A DNA stretch of 7,215 nucleotides from an uncultured Actinomycetes bacterium (GCA_903911165.1 CAIWCQ010000345.1:1-7215); one strand, 5' to 3'. Shown: positions 1-6,278, numbered from the stretch's first letter. The notes: generated by a model from the letters alone, not told the origin. A program made the numbers and translations.

Positions 1-51
1 CGCCACCGCTGCGGCGGCTGCCATCGCGCTTCGAGTCCTGTCAACGCCCAT
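1..51 (-). CDS. subI: N-terminus of an exported protein, probably sulfate-binding protein SubI (partial)
   Basis: The gene begins at ATG 51-49 and runs off the left edge after 17 codons (MGVDRTRSAMAAAAAVA). Two arginines followed by an alanine-rich stretch look like the n-region and start of the h-region of a signal peptide. GAGG at 62-59, seven bases before the ATG, is a good ribosome binding site; ATG 24-22 in the same frame is a weaker alternative. The product name comes only from synteny: in M. tuberculosis the sulfate ABC transporter substrate-binding lipoprotein gene subI lies on this side of the trehalase gene. No lipobox or binding domain is visible. A signal-peptide start is likely; the SubI identity is moderate. 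Confidence 0.5.
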   Translation of the reverse strand, partial: MGVDRTRSAMAAAAAVA

Positions 52-93
52 GTTTCATCCTCTTCCCGAAGTCCAGTTGCGATGCCGCGTCGA

Positions 94-99
94 ATACTA
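94..99 (-). promoter_or_regulatory. Candidate -10 element for the subI-like gene
   Basis: TAGTAT on the minus strand fits the mycobacterial TANNNT -10 pattern and overlaps the TAG stop of the 28-residue ORF. Transcription would start near 87, giving a leader of about 36 bases that includes the GAGG ribosome binding site. No convincing -35 is seen. The gene could also be read through from the small membrane-protein genes. Confidence 0.3.
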
Positions 100-183
100 G
101 CGGCTGACCAGCCACACCAGCACGATTAGCAGGATCAGGGCCACCAGTGCGATCCGCACCCGCGATCTGGGCATGCCGCTCAC
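97..183 (-). CDS. 28-residue single-pass membrane microprotein
   Basis: GTG 183-181 shares four bases (GTGA) with the TGA stop of the 64-residue gene before it, the usual layout for translational coupling. An ATG three codons on (174-172) would give 25 residues. Residues 5-10 hold three arginines (PRSRVR); residues 11-26 are almost all A, L, I and V with one tryptophan, and the protein ends VSR and TAG. This predicts one membrane helix with its basic end in the cytoplasm. There is no strong Shine-Dalgarno for the GTG, although GGTGA lies five bases before the internal ATG. I recognise no family. At this size a chance hydrophobic frame is possible; the overlap and the clean basic-then-hydrophobic design favour a real gene. 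Confidence 0.5.
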   Translation of the reverse strand: MSGMPRSRVRIALVALILLIVLVWLVSR

Positions 184-374
184 CGGCGGCGAGTCCGGCC
201 CACGCGCAGTCGGCGAGTCAGCGCGATGCCGTTTGCCAGCACCGCATCGAGTGTGACCGCGATCCCGTAGGCCAGCGCGAGAACCACCGGCATGATGATC
301 ACGGTCTGCACTACGAAACCGCGGCCGGTCAGCCACAGTTCGGCGCCATCCCACCAATTGAGGAACCCCGCCAC
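180..374 (-). CDS. 64-residue conserved-type small membrane protein
   Basis: Translation starts at GTG 374-372 and ends at TGA 182-180. The N-terminus is rich in tryptophan (FLNWWDGAELWL, residues 4-15). Residues 20-46 form one long hydrophobic helix, and the C-terminus is strongly basic (RRLRVGRTRRR, residues 54-64). This composition does not look like a random frame. A leaderless promoter sits at exactly the right distance upstream, which fixes the start. A small conserved membrane protein (Rv2401A) is annotated in this neighbourhood of M. tuberculosis; I could not confirm that it is the orthologue or on the same strand. The gene overlaps the 28-residue ORF by four bases and both lie upstream of the subI-like gene. 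Function is unknown; a membrane role is inferred from hydropathy only. Confidence 0.75.
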   Translation of the reverse strand: MAGFLNWWDGAELWLTGRGFVVQTVIIMPVVLALAYGIAVTLDAVLANGIALTRRLRVGRTRRR

Positions 375-386
375 GCGGCAACCCTA
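374..386 (-). promoter_or_regulatory. Leaderless promoter for the 64-residue membrane protein
   Basis: The minus strand reads TAGGGT (386-381), then six bases, then GTG with its first base at 374. TANNNT placed 6-8 bases before a start codon is the known signature of mycobacterial leaderless transcripts, in which transcription starts on the first base of the start codon. An overlapping reading, TATAGG (388-383), would put the -10 two bases further away. There is no Shine-Dalgarno before this GTG, which agrees with leaderless translation. Confidence 0.6.
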
Positions 387-470
387 TACCGCGCCGGCGG
401 CATGGGCCCGCGGCGGCGTTTATGCACCGATCATGCAACGGCGAGCGTCTCCTACCGCCATGATGACCCC
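375..470. promoter_or_regulatory. Divergent intergenic region, membrane-protein gene / trehalase
   Basis: These 96 bases separate the two divergent starts and must hold promoters for both. The minus-strand TAGGGT element is clear. On the plus strand, TATACC at 385-390 overlaps it and could be a -10 for the trehalase, giving a leader of roughly 70 bases, but its last base does not match TANNNT. No operator-like inverted repeat was found. Confidence 0.3.
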
Positions 471-2441
471 ATGGTTTTGCAGGCTCAGCCCGAGAGCGCA
501 GACACTGAAACGACGTCCCAGCCGTCGGCCGGTCAGCAACGCGGCCCGTTTCCACCGATCGCCGATTACGCGTTTCTGTCCGACTGTGAGAACACCTGCC
601 TGATTTCAGCGGCCGGTTCGGTGGAATGGATGTGCGTGCCACGCCCCGACTCGCCGAGCGTTTTCGGGTCGATCCTCGATCGCGGCGCGGGGCATTTCCG
701 ACTGGGCCCCTATGGGGTCTCGGTACCAGCGGCGCGGCGCTATCTACCCGGCAGCATGATCATGGAAACGACCTGGCAGACCCAGACCGGCTGGCTCATC
801 GTGCGGGACGCGCTGGTGATGGGGCCCTGGCACGACATCGAGGCCCGCTCGCGCACCCACCGGCGAACTCCAATGGACTGGGATGCCGCACACATTCTGC
901 TGCGCACCGTGAAATGTGTCAGCGGCACCGTGGAACTGGTCATGAACTGCGAGCCCGCTTTCGACTACGGCCGCAGCACGGCCAAGTGGGAGTATTCGGC
1001 CAGCGCCTACAGCGAGGCGATTGTTCGCGCCGACACCGATCCTGATTCACACCCGGAACTGCGGCTGACGACCAACCTGCGGATCGGCCTGGAGGGGCGT
1101 GAAGCTCGCGCACGTACCCGACTCAAGGAAGGCGACAACGCCTTCGTGGCGCTGTCCTGGTCGACGAATCCCGCGCCGCAGACCTTTGCAGAAGCCGCCG
1201 AGCAGATGTGGCAGACCAGCGAGGCATGGCGGCAGTGGATCAACATCGGCCAGTTTCCGGACCATCCGTGGCGGGCGTATCTGCAACGAAGTGCGCTGAC
1301 ACTCAAGGGTCTGACGTATTCACCCACCGGTGCGCTGCTGGCTGCCAGCACCACCTCACTGCCGGAAACGCCTCATGGAGAACGCAATTGGGATTACCGC
1401 TACGCCTGGGTGCGGGATTCGACGTTTGCCCTGTGGGGCCTCTACACGTTGGGATTGGACCGGGAGGCAGATGACTTCTTCGCGTTCATCGCCGACGTGT
1501 CCGGTGCCAACAACGGCGAACGCCAGCCCCTGCAGGTGATGTACGGCGTGGGTGGTGAGCGCGAACTCGTCGAGGCGGAACTGACTCATCTCTCGGGCTA
1601 CGACAACGCCAGGCCGGTGCGGATCGGCAACGGCGCCTTCGACCAGCGCCAGCACGACATCTGGGGCACCATGCTGGACTCGGTGTACCTGCACGCCAAG
1701 TCGCGGGAGAACGTCTCCGATCAACTGTGGCCGGTGCTCAAGGAACAGGTCGAGGAGGCGATCGAACACTGGCGCGAGACCGACCGCGGAATCTGGGAGG
1801 TGCGCGGTGAACCTCAACACTTCACCTCATCGAAGGTGATGTGCTGGGTGGCACTGGACCGCGGGGCGAAACTGGCCGACTTACAGGGATCAACGAGCCA
1901 TGCGAAGCAGTGGCGGGTGATCGCCGACGAGATCAAGGCCGACATTCTGGCCAACGGCGTGGACTCCCGCGGCGTGTTCACCCAGCGCTACGGTGACGAC
2001 GCCCTGGACGCCTCGCTGCTGCTGGTGCCGCTGCTGAGGTTTCTGCCGGCGGACGACCCGCGGGTGCGGGCCACTGTGCTCGCCATTGCCGACGAACTGA
2101 CCGACAACGGCCTGGTGTTGCGCTACCGCGTCGAGGAAACCGACGACGGATTGTCCGGCGAAGAGGGCAGCTTCACCATCTGCTCGTTCTGGCTGGTATC
2201 GGCGCTGGTGGAGATCGGCGAAGTGAGCCGGGCCCGGCACCTCTGCGAACGACTGCTGTCCTTCGCCAGCCCCCTGCATCTCTACGCCGAGGAGATCGAA
2301 CCCCGCACCGGCCGCCACCTCGGCAACTTCCCGCAGGCGTTCACCCACCTGGCGCTGATCAACGCCGTCGTGCACGTCATCAGGGCCGAGGAACTCTCCG
2401 ATGGCACCGGGATCTTCCAGCCGGCCAACTCCCCGCAGTAG
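471..2441 (+). CDS. Trehalase, glycoside hydrolase family 15 (Rv2402-like)
   Basis: This 656-residue protein hydrolyses, most likely, trehalose to two glucoses in the cytoplasm; no signal peptide is seen. Residues 1-25 are a polar, variable tail. The GH15 N-terminal domain begins at PIADYAFLSD and SVEWMCVPRPDSPSVF. The catalytic (alpha/alpha) barrel has WDYRYAWVRD (307-316), GIWEVRG with the probable general acid E443, GEEGSFTICSFWL, and AEEIEP with the probable general base E607, followed by GNFPQAFTH. Roles of E443 and E607 are inferred by matching glucoamylase motifs. The orthologue, Rv2402, is reported as a trehalase and is about this long. GH15 also includes glucoamylases and glucodextranases, so substrate is less certain than fold. 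The start is ATG 471; it has no visible Shine-Dalgarno. An in-frame ATG at 402 would add 23 residues of arginine-rich, non-family sequence. The gene is divergent from the small membrane-protein gene and convergent with lppR. Confidence 0.88.
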   Translation: MVLQAQPESADTETTSQPSAGQQRGPFPPIADYAFLSDCENTCLISAAGSVEWMCVPRPDSPSVFGSILDRGAGHFRLGPYGVSVPAARRYLPGSMIMETTWQTQTGWLIVRDALVMGPWHDIEARSRTHRRTPMDWDAAHILLRTVKCVSGTVELVMNCEPAFDYGRSTAKWEYSASAYSEAIVRADTDPDSHPELRLTTNLRIGLEGREARARTRLKEGDNAFVALSWSTNPAPQTFAEAAEQMWQTSEAWRQWINIGQFPDHPWRAYLQRSALTLKGLTYSPTGALLAASTTSLPETPHGERNWDYRYAWVRDSTFALWGLYTLGLDREADDFFAFIADVSGANNGERQPLQVMYGVGGERELVEAELTHLSGYDNARPVRIGNGAFDQRQHDIWGTMLDSVYLHAKSRENVSDQLWPVLKEQVEEAIEHWRETDRGIWEVRGEPQHFTSSKVMCWVALDRGAKLADLQGSTSHAKQWRVIADEIKADILANGVDSRGVFTQRYGDDALDASLLLVPLLRFLPADDPRVRATVLAIADELTDNGLVLRYRVEETDDGLSGEEGSFTICSFWLVSALVEIGEVSRARHLCERLLSFASPLHLYAEEIEPRTGRHLGNFPQAFTHLALINAVVHVIRAEELSDGTGIFQPANSPQ

Positions 2442-2453
2442 AGCAGGAACGAT

Positions 2454-3164
2454 TCAGCGGGATTCGTCGAGGTTGCCCAACATCGCCCGGGTGAGATCAA
2501 TGGCCCGGGTGCCGGCCACCCGCAGAGCCGGTTCCGGGGCGGTCACCGCCACATCCACGTCGACAATGCAGTCCGCCGACAGCCCGACGGCGTGCTCGGT
2601 GGGGAAACCCGCTTCAGTGTCACTGTCACCGCTGAGGATCGTTGCCGAAAGAATCGGCCCGGTCACCCCGACGTCGGTGACGGTCAGCCCGAAGTCCGAA
2701 CCGCCGGGACCACCGGTGTTGATGCGTACCTTTCCGCCCTCACAGGAACGCCACCGCGTCACGAAAACCGAAAACATCCGAGCGGCCTCGGCATCAGAGG
2801 AGAACCGCACCACCCCGGTGTTGGCACTGGAGACCGTCTGACCTTCGCCGAAGCGGGCAAAGTCCTGCCATGCCACCCCGCGCACGTTGCCTTTTTCGTA
2901 GACCCACCGCATCAACGGGGTGATGACGCCCAAGCACTCGATCGGATCCACCGCATCGTCACCGCGAATTCCATCGGGCAACACCTCGATCGAGCCCACG
3001 ACCGGCCCGCCGACGGCGTCGAGTGGATCGCCTACCGCGATCTTCAACTGTTCCGCAGTGGGCAACACCTGCTGCAGTGCGGAAGGGTGTTGACGGGACG
3101 GGGTGCCCTCCACGAAGGCTGAACAGGACGAGACCACGGCGCTCGCCACGACTGCACCCGCCAT
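2454..3164 (-). CDS. lppR: LppR-like lipoprotein with PknH-type sensor domain (start uncertain)
   Basis: The product is an exported lipoprotein whose ligand is unknown. From ATG 3164-3162 it has 236 residues. A lipobox VSSC (residues 11-14) follows a short hydrophobic run, so C14 would be lipidated and the rest would sit outside the membrane. Residues 28-236 resemble the PknH extracellular sensor family: LPTAEQL, DPIECLG (C77), WVYEKG, RFSSDAEAARMF, TRWRSCEGG (C141), then ADCIVDVDV (C199). Only three cysteines remain in the fold, whereas PknH has two disulfides. The gene follows lepA in an operon-like arrangement, 63 bases after the lepA stop. AGGGGAG lies 11 bases before the ATG. This start leaves the signal peptide without any positive charge; in-frame codons just upstream encode QRRVRGALSI, an ideal n-region, but contain no ATG, GTG or TTG. 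The true start is probably upstream. Confidence 0.8.
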   Translation of the reverse strand: MAGAVVASAVVSSCSAFVEGTPSRQHPSALQQVLPTAEQLKIAVGDPLDAVGGPVVGSIEVLPDGIRGDDAVDPIECLGVITPLMRWVYEKGNVRGVAWQDFARFGEGQTVSSANTGVVRFSSDAEAARMFSVFVTRWRSCEGGKVRINTGGPGGSDFGLTVTDVGVTGPILSATILSGDSDTEAGFPTEHAVGLSADCIVDVDVAVTAPEPALRVAGTRAIDLTRAMLGNLDESR

Positions 3165-3227
3165 GATGGAGAGGGCTCCCCTGACACGGCGTTGGCCACA
3201 GCCTGTGATGTCCTCGCTGATGATCCT

Positions 3228-5081
3228 CTACTTCCGGGTCTTGTCTGTGGGTTTGTCACCGGCGGCATCGGAGGACAGCGCTGCGACGAAGGCCTCCTGC
3301 GGCACTTCGACTCGTCCAATGGTCTTCATCCGCTTCTTACCCTCCTTCTGCTTTTCCAGCAGCTTGCGCTTGCGGGTGATGTCCCCCCCGTAGCACTTGG
3401 AGAGCACATCCTTGCGGATAGCTCGAATGTTCTCGCGGGCAATGATTTTCGAACCAATTGCCGCCTGGATCGGAACCTCGAACTGCTGTCGCGGAATCAG
3501 CACTTTGAGCTTGGACGTCATCTTCATGGCGTAGGCCTGAGCCGAGTCCTTGTGCACGATCGCACTGAACGCATCGACTGGCTCACCCTGCAACAGGATG
3601 TCGACCTTCACCAGCGCGGCCTCCTGCTCACCCGCCTCCTCGTAGTCGAGGCTGGCGTAGCCGCGGGTGCGCGACTTCAGCGAGTCGAAGAAATCGAAGA
3701 TGATCTCTCCCAGTGGCATGGTGTAGCGAAGTTCGACACGCTCCGGTGAGAGGTAGTCCATACCGCCGAGTTCGCCGCGGCGCGACTGGCACAATTCCAT
3801 GATCGTGCCGATGAACTCACTCGGCGCGATCACCGTGCACTTGACCACCGGTTCGTAGATCGACGGGACCTTGCCATCGGGCCAGTCCGATGGGTTGGTG
3901 ACAATCTTCTCGGCACCATCCTCGGCAACCACCCGGTAGACCACATTCGGTGAGGTCGAGATCAGATCGAGGTCGAACTCGCGCTCAAGCCGCTCCCGAG
4001 TGATCTCCATATGCAACAGACCAAGGAAGCCGCAGCGGAAGCCGAAACCCAGTGCCACTGAGGTTTCGGGCTCCCACACCAACGCCGCATCATTGAGTTG
4101 CAGGCGCTCCAGCGCATCGCGCAGGTTCGGGTAGTCCGAACCGTCCACGGGGTAGAGACCCGAGTAGACCATCGGCCGGGGCTCGCGGTACCCGGTGAGC
4201 GCCTCGGTAGCGCCATGGCGGGCTGAGGTGACCGTGTCACCGACCTTGGATTGCCGGACGTCCTTCACCCCGGTGATGAGGTAGCCCACCTCGCCGACAC
4301 CGAGGCCCGCGGTGGGCTTGGGCTCCGGCGAGACGATGCCCACCTCGAGCAGTTCGTGGGTGGCGCCGGTGGACATCATCGTGATCTTCTCGCGCGGGGT
4401 GAGCGTTCCGTCGATCACGCGCACGTAGGTGACCACGCCGCGGTAGATGTCGTAAACCGAGTCGAAGATCATCGCTCGAGCGGGAGCGTCAGCATCTCCG
4501 ACCGGAGCAGGCACCACGCGGACGACCTCGTCGAGAAGTTCGGTGACACCGGCACCGGTCTTGCCTGAAACTCTCAGCACGTCGCCGGGCTCGCAACCGA
4601 TGATGTGGGCGAGTTCGGCCGCATAGCGTTCCGGATCGGCCGCCGGCAGGTCGATCTTATTGAGCACCGGGACGATCGTCAGGTCGCGATCGAGGGCCAG
4701 ATAGAGGTTTGCCAACGTCTGCGCCTCGATGCCCTGGGCGGCATCGACCAGCAGCACCGCACCCTCACAAGCTTCCAGCGCACGGGAAACCTCGTAGGTG
4801 AAGTCCACGTGGCCGGGGGTGTCGATCAGGTGCAGGACGTAATCGGTATCCCCGACCCGCCACGGCAACCGGACGTTCTGGGCCTTGATGGTGATGCCGC
4901 GCTCCCGCTCAATATCCATCCGGTCGAGGTACTGCGCCCGCATGTCCCGGTCGGCGACCACACCCGTCAACCCCAGCATGCGGTCGGCCAGGGTGGATTT
5001 CCCGTGATCGATGTGAGCAATGATGCAGAAGTTTCGAATCTGCGCCGGTGCGGTGAACGTCCGGTCGGCGAAACTGCTGAT
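3228..5081 (-). CDS. lepA: Elongation factor 4 (LepA), translation GTPase; apparent ATC start
   Basis: LepA binds the ribosome and acts on translocation and initiation complexes using GTP. Numbering from ATC 5081-5079 gives 617 residues, close to the usual length of about 600. The GTPase motifs are complete: AHIDHGKS (22-29, G1), RGIT (61-64, G2), DTPGH (87-91, G3), NKID (141-144, G4) and SGK (172-174, G5). Domains II, III and V follow, then the LepA-specific C-terminal domain with [20 protein letters not shown] and KKRMK. The first ATG in frame (4979-4977) lies after G1 and would destroy the protein. Between it and the in-frame stop TAG 5207-5205 there is no ATG, GTG or TTG. AGGAG (5092-5088), six bases, then ATC puts the start 14 residues before [13 protein letters not shown], where LepA normally begins. 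Identity is certain; the start codon is inferred. The gene probably leads an operon with lppR. Confidence 0.96.
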   Translation of the reverse strand: MSSFADRTFTAPAQIRNFCIIAHIDHGKSTLADRMLGLTGVVADRDMRAQYLDRMDIERERGITIKAQNVRLPWRVGDTDYVLHLIDTPGHVDFTYEVSRALEACEGAVLLVDAAQGIEAQTLANLYLALDRDLTIVPVLNKIDLPAADPERYAAELAHIIGCEPGDVLRVSGKTGAGVTELLDEVVRVVPAPVGDADAPARAMIFDSVYDIYRGVVTYVRVIDGTLTPREKITMMSTGATHELLEVGIVSPEPKPTAGLGVGEVGYLITGVKDVRQSKVGDTVTSARHGATEALTGYREPRPMVYSGLYPVDGSDYPNLRDALERLQLNDAALVWEPETSVALGFGFRCGFLGLLHMEITRERLEREFDLDLISTSPNVVYRVVAEDGAEKIVTNPSDWPDGKVPSIYEPVVKCTVIAPSEFIGTIMELCQSRRGELGGMDYLSPERVELRYTMPLGEIIFDFFDSLKSRTRGYASLDYEEAGEQEAALVKVDILLQGEPVDAFSAIVHKDSAQAYAMKMTSKLKVLIPRQQFEVPIQAAIGSKIIARENIRAIRKDVLSKCYGGDITRKRKLLEKQKEGKKRMKTIGRVEVPQEAFVAALSSDAAGDKPTDKTRK

Positions 5082-5092
5082 GGGAATCTCCT
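5079..5092 (-). promoter_or_regulatory. Ribosome binding site and ATC start of lepA
   Basis: AGGAG at 5092-5088 is followed by six bases and ATC at 5081-5079. The spacing is ideal, and no other in-frame codon with a ribosome binding site exists. The alternative ATT at 5087-5085 directly abuts the AGGAG and cannot use it. CTG codons at 5138-5136 and 5144-5142 have no Shine-Dalgarno. Confidence 0.6.
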
Positions 5093-5142
5093 GGTGAGCG
5101 GTACTCGGGCGAGGATTTTCGGACGAGGCAACCGGCAGGTTC

Positions 5143-5173
5143 AGCGTATCGACACCGGGGCACCCAGACCCAA
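5143..5173 (-). promoter_or_regulatory. Candidate promoter for the lepA-lppR operon
   Basis: The minus strand has TTGGGT (5173-5168) and TACGCT (5148-5143) separated by 19 bases. TACGCT fits TANNNT. The start of transcription would be near 5136, giving a leader of about 55 bases up to the ATC start, and would leave the upstream in-frame CTG codons at or outside the edge of the mRNA. The -35 spacing is longer than ideal. Confidence 0.35.
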
Positions 5174-5205
5174 TTGCGACGCGCCGGGGAGTTCCGCCCC
5201 TCGCC

Positions 5206-5219
5206 TATGCTGTCGAGAA
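5206..5219 (+). promoter_or_regulatory. Leaderless promoter for the PemK-like gene
   Basis: TATGCT (5206-5211) is followed by seven bases and ATG at 5219. This is the mycobacterial leaderless arrangement, with transcription predicted to begin at or next to the A of the ATG. It decides the start: the ATG at 5207 lies inside the -10 element, so it would not be in the mRNA. There is no Shine-Dalgarno before 5219. Confidence 0.6.
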
Positions 5220-5812
5220 TGGCGTCGCAGTGGAGGACGTTTCAGCGACTGGCGGAGCGTCTGGTGTTCAACGAGGCTCCGAAGTTGCTGCGTGGCCTTC
5301 AGGATCCGGCTTTCCTTCAGCGCACCCTGCAGCAGGGTTTGCGGCTTGGGATGGAGGCGCTGGTGGCCACCGCCCTGCCGGCCCCGCCAACAGCCATCGC
5401 CGCCGGTCGTCCGGTCACCAGCACCAGCCTGCCCAGCGCCCACCGGGCCCGCACCGTGGTCTACGCGCCCGACCTCGACGGCCGCGCCGATCCCGGCGAG
5501 ATCGTCTGGACCTGGGTGGTCTACGAGGATGACCCGGACCGGGGCAAGGACCGACCGGTTCTGGTCGTCGGCCGCGAGAGCACCACTCTGCTCGGCCTGA
5601 TGCTCTCCAGCCAGATGCACCACGCCGAAGATCCGACCTGGGTCGGCATCGGCTCCGGTGGCTGGGACCACGAGGGCCGGCCCAGCTGGGTTCGACTGGA
5701 CCGGGTTCTGGAGGTGCCCGAGGAGGGCATCAGACGCGAAGGCGCCATCATGGAGCGCCACATGTTTGAGCTCGTGGCCGGCCGGCTTCGGGCCGAATAC
5801 TCCTGGAGTTGA
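5219..5812 (+). CDS. PemK/MazF-fold protein (Rv2405-like)
   Basis: This 197-residue protein has a C-terminal half resembling the PemK/MazF toxin fold, a family of mRNA interferases. GEIVWTWV (93-100) matches the first core strand, KDRPVLVVGR (110-119) the conserved basic-RP-strand segment, LMLSSQ (127-132) the next strand, and SWVRLDRVLEV (156-166) the later strand and helix region. Residues 1-55 are a predicted helical extension rich in leucine, glutamine and arginine, which compact MazF toxins of about 110-120 residues lack. The start at ATG 5219 is chosen from the leaderless promoter. No antitoxin gene is adjacent: the flanking genes are lepA (divergent) and a CBS protein (convergent). It may therefore be a housekeeping or orphan family member rather than an active toxin. 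Nuclease activity is an inference from fold only. The family is conserved at this locus in mycobacteria, as I recall. Confidence 0.8.
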   Translation: MASQWRTFQRLAERLVFNEAPKLLRGLQDPAFLQRTLQQGLRLGMEALVATALPAPPTAIAAGRPVTSTSLPSAHRARTVVYAPDLDGRADPGEIVWTWVVYEDDPDRGKDRPVLVVGRESTTLLGLMLSSQMHHAEDPTWVGIGSGGWDHEGRPSWVRLDRVLEVPEEGIRREGAIMERHMFELVAGRLRAEYSWS

Positions 5813-5831
5813 GTGGCGACTCCGAGCCGAC

Positions 5832-6263
5832 TCAGCCGCCCTGGGTGATGTAGGCCCGCAACTGCTGGCGTTCGGCCACCATCTCCTCCATCCGGTTCTT
5901 GACCACGTCGCCGATACTCACGATGCCCGCCAGCCTGCCGTTGATCAGCACCGGCACGTGGCGCACCCGGTTGTTGGTCATCAGCACCGCGAGGTCATCC
6001 ACCCGATCGTCCGGACCGCAGGAGACCACCACCGCACTCATCACCTCGGCGACCGGCCGGCGCAGTAGATCCGGACCGTGCTCGTGCAGTTTGCGCACAA
6101 CATCACGCTCGGACACGATGCCCACCACCCCGTCGGCATCGATGACCACCAGCGATCCGATGTCGTGCACGGCCAGATCAGCCAGCAGTGCGGCGACGGT
6201 GGTCGTTTCGGTGACGGTGGCCACCAACGGGCCCTTGCTCCGCAGAATGTCAGCGATGCGCAT
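5832..6263 (-). CDS. Two-CBS-domain protein (Rv2406c-like)
   Basis: This 143-residue cytoplasmic protein is made of a tandem pair of CBS domains (Bateman module) and nothing else. The first covers roughly residues 5-60 (VTETTTVAALLADLAVHDIGSLVV, ending GIVSERDVVRKL). The second covers roughly residues 70-125 (VMSAVVVSCGPDDRV, then RHVPVLINGRLAGIVSIGDVV). Such modules bind adenine nucleotides such as AMP, ATP or NADH, usually to sense energy state; the ligand and partner here are unknown. A charged helix follows the second domain. The ATG start has a strong Shine-Dalgarno, GGGAGG at 6276-6271, seven bases upstream. The gene converges on the PemK-like gene with 19 bases between stops and is divergent from the RNase Z-like gene. 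Confidence 0.88.
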   Translation of the reverse strand: MRIADILRSKGPLVATVTETTTVAALLADLAVHDIGSLVVIDADGVVGIVSERDVVRKLHEHGPDLLRRPVAEVMSAVVVSCGPDDRVDDLAVLMTNNRVRHVPVLINGRLAGIVSIGDVVKNRMEEMVAERQQLRAYITQGG

Positions 6264-6278
6264 GACTGCCCCTCCCAG

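Noticed and set aside
147..470. Upstream part of the plus-strand frame open from 147 into the trehalase
   Set aside because: It is antisense to the small membrane-protein genes, has no GH15 similarity, and would make the enzyme about 108 residues too long.
97..642. 181-residue minus-strand open frame
   Set aside because: Most of it overlaps the trehalase N-terminus and looks like GC-rich shadow sequence. Only its last 28 codons, after the GTGA overlap, look like a protein.
4977..4979. First in-frame ATG of lepA as the start
   Set aside because: It lies downstream of the G1 motif AHIDHGKS and would delete the P-loop.
5174..5218. Upstream starts (ATG 5207 and earlier) for the PemK-like gene
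   Set aside because: ATG 5207 lies within the TATGCT -10 element of a well-spaced leaderless promoter that points to 5219.
4605..5600. 331-residue plus-strand open frame antisense to lepA and running into the PemK-like gene
   Set aside because: It mirrors the complementary codons of lepA, has arginine- and proline-rich low-complexity sequence in its second half, and overlaps two well-supported genes.
5783..5795. Hairpin CGGC-TTCGG-GCCG near the end of the PemK-like gene as a terminator
   Set aside because: It is inside the coding sequence, has only a four-pair stem and no T-run. Such stems are common in GC-rich DNA.
5219..6263. PemK-like gene plus CBS gene as a toxin-antitoxin pair
   Set aside because: They are convergent, not co-transcribed, and the CBS protein has no antitoxin-like DNA-binding domain.
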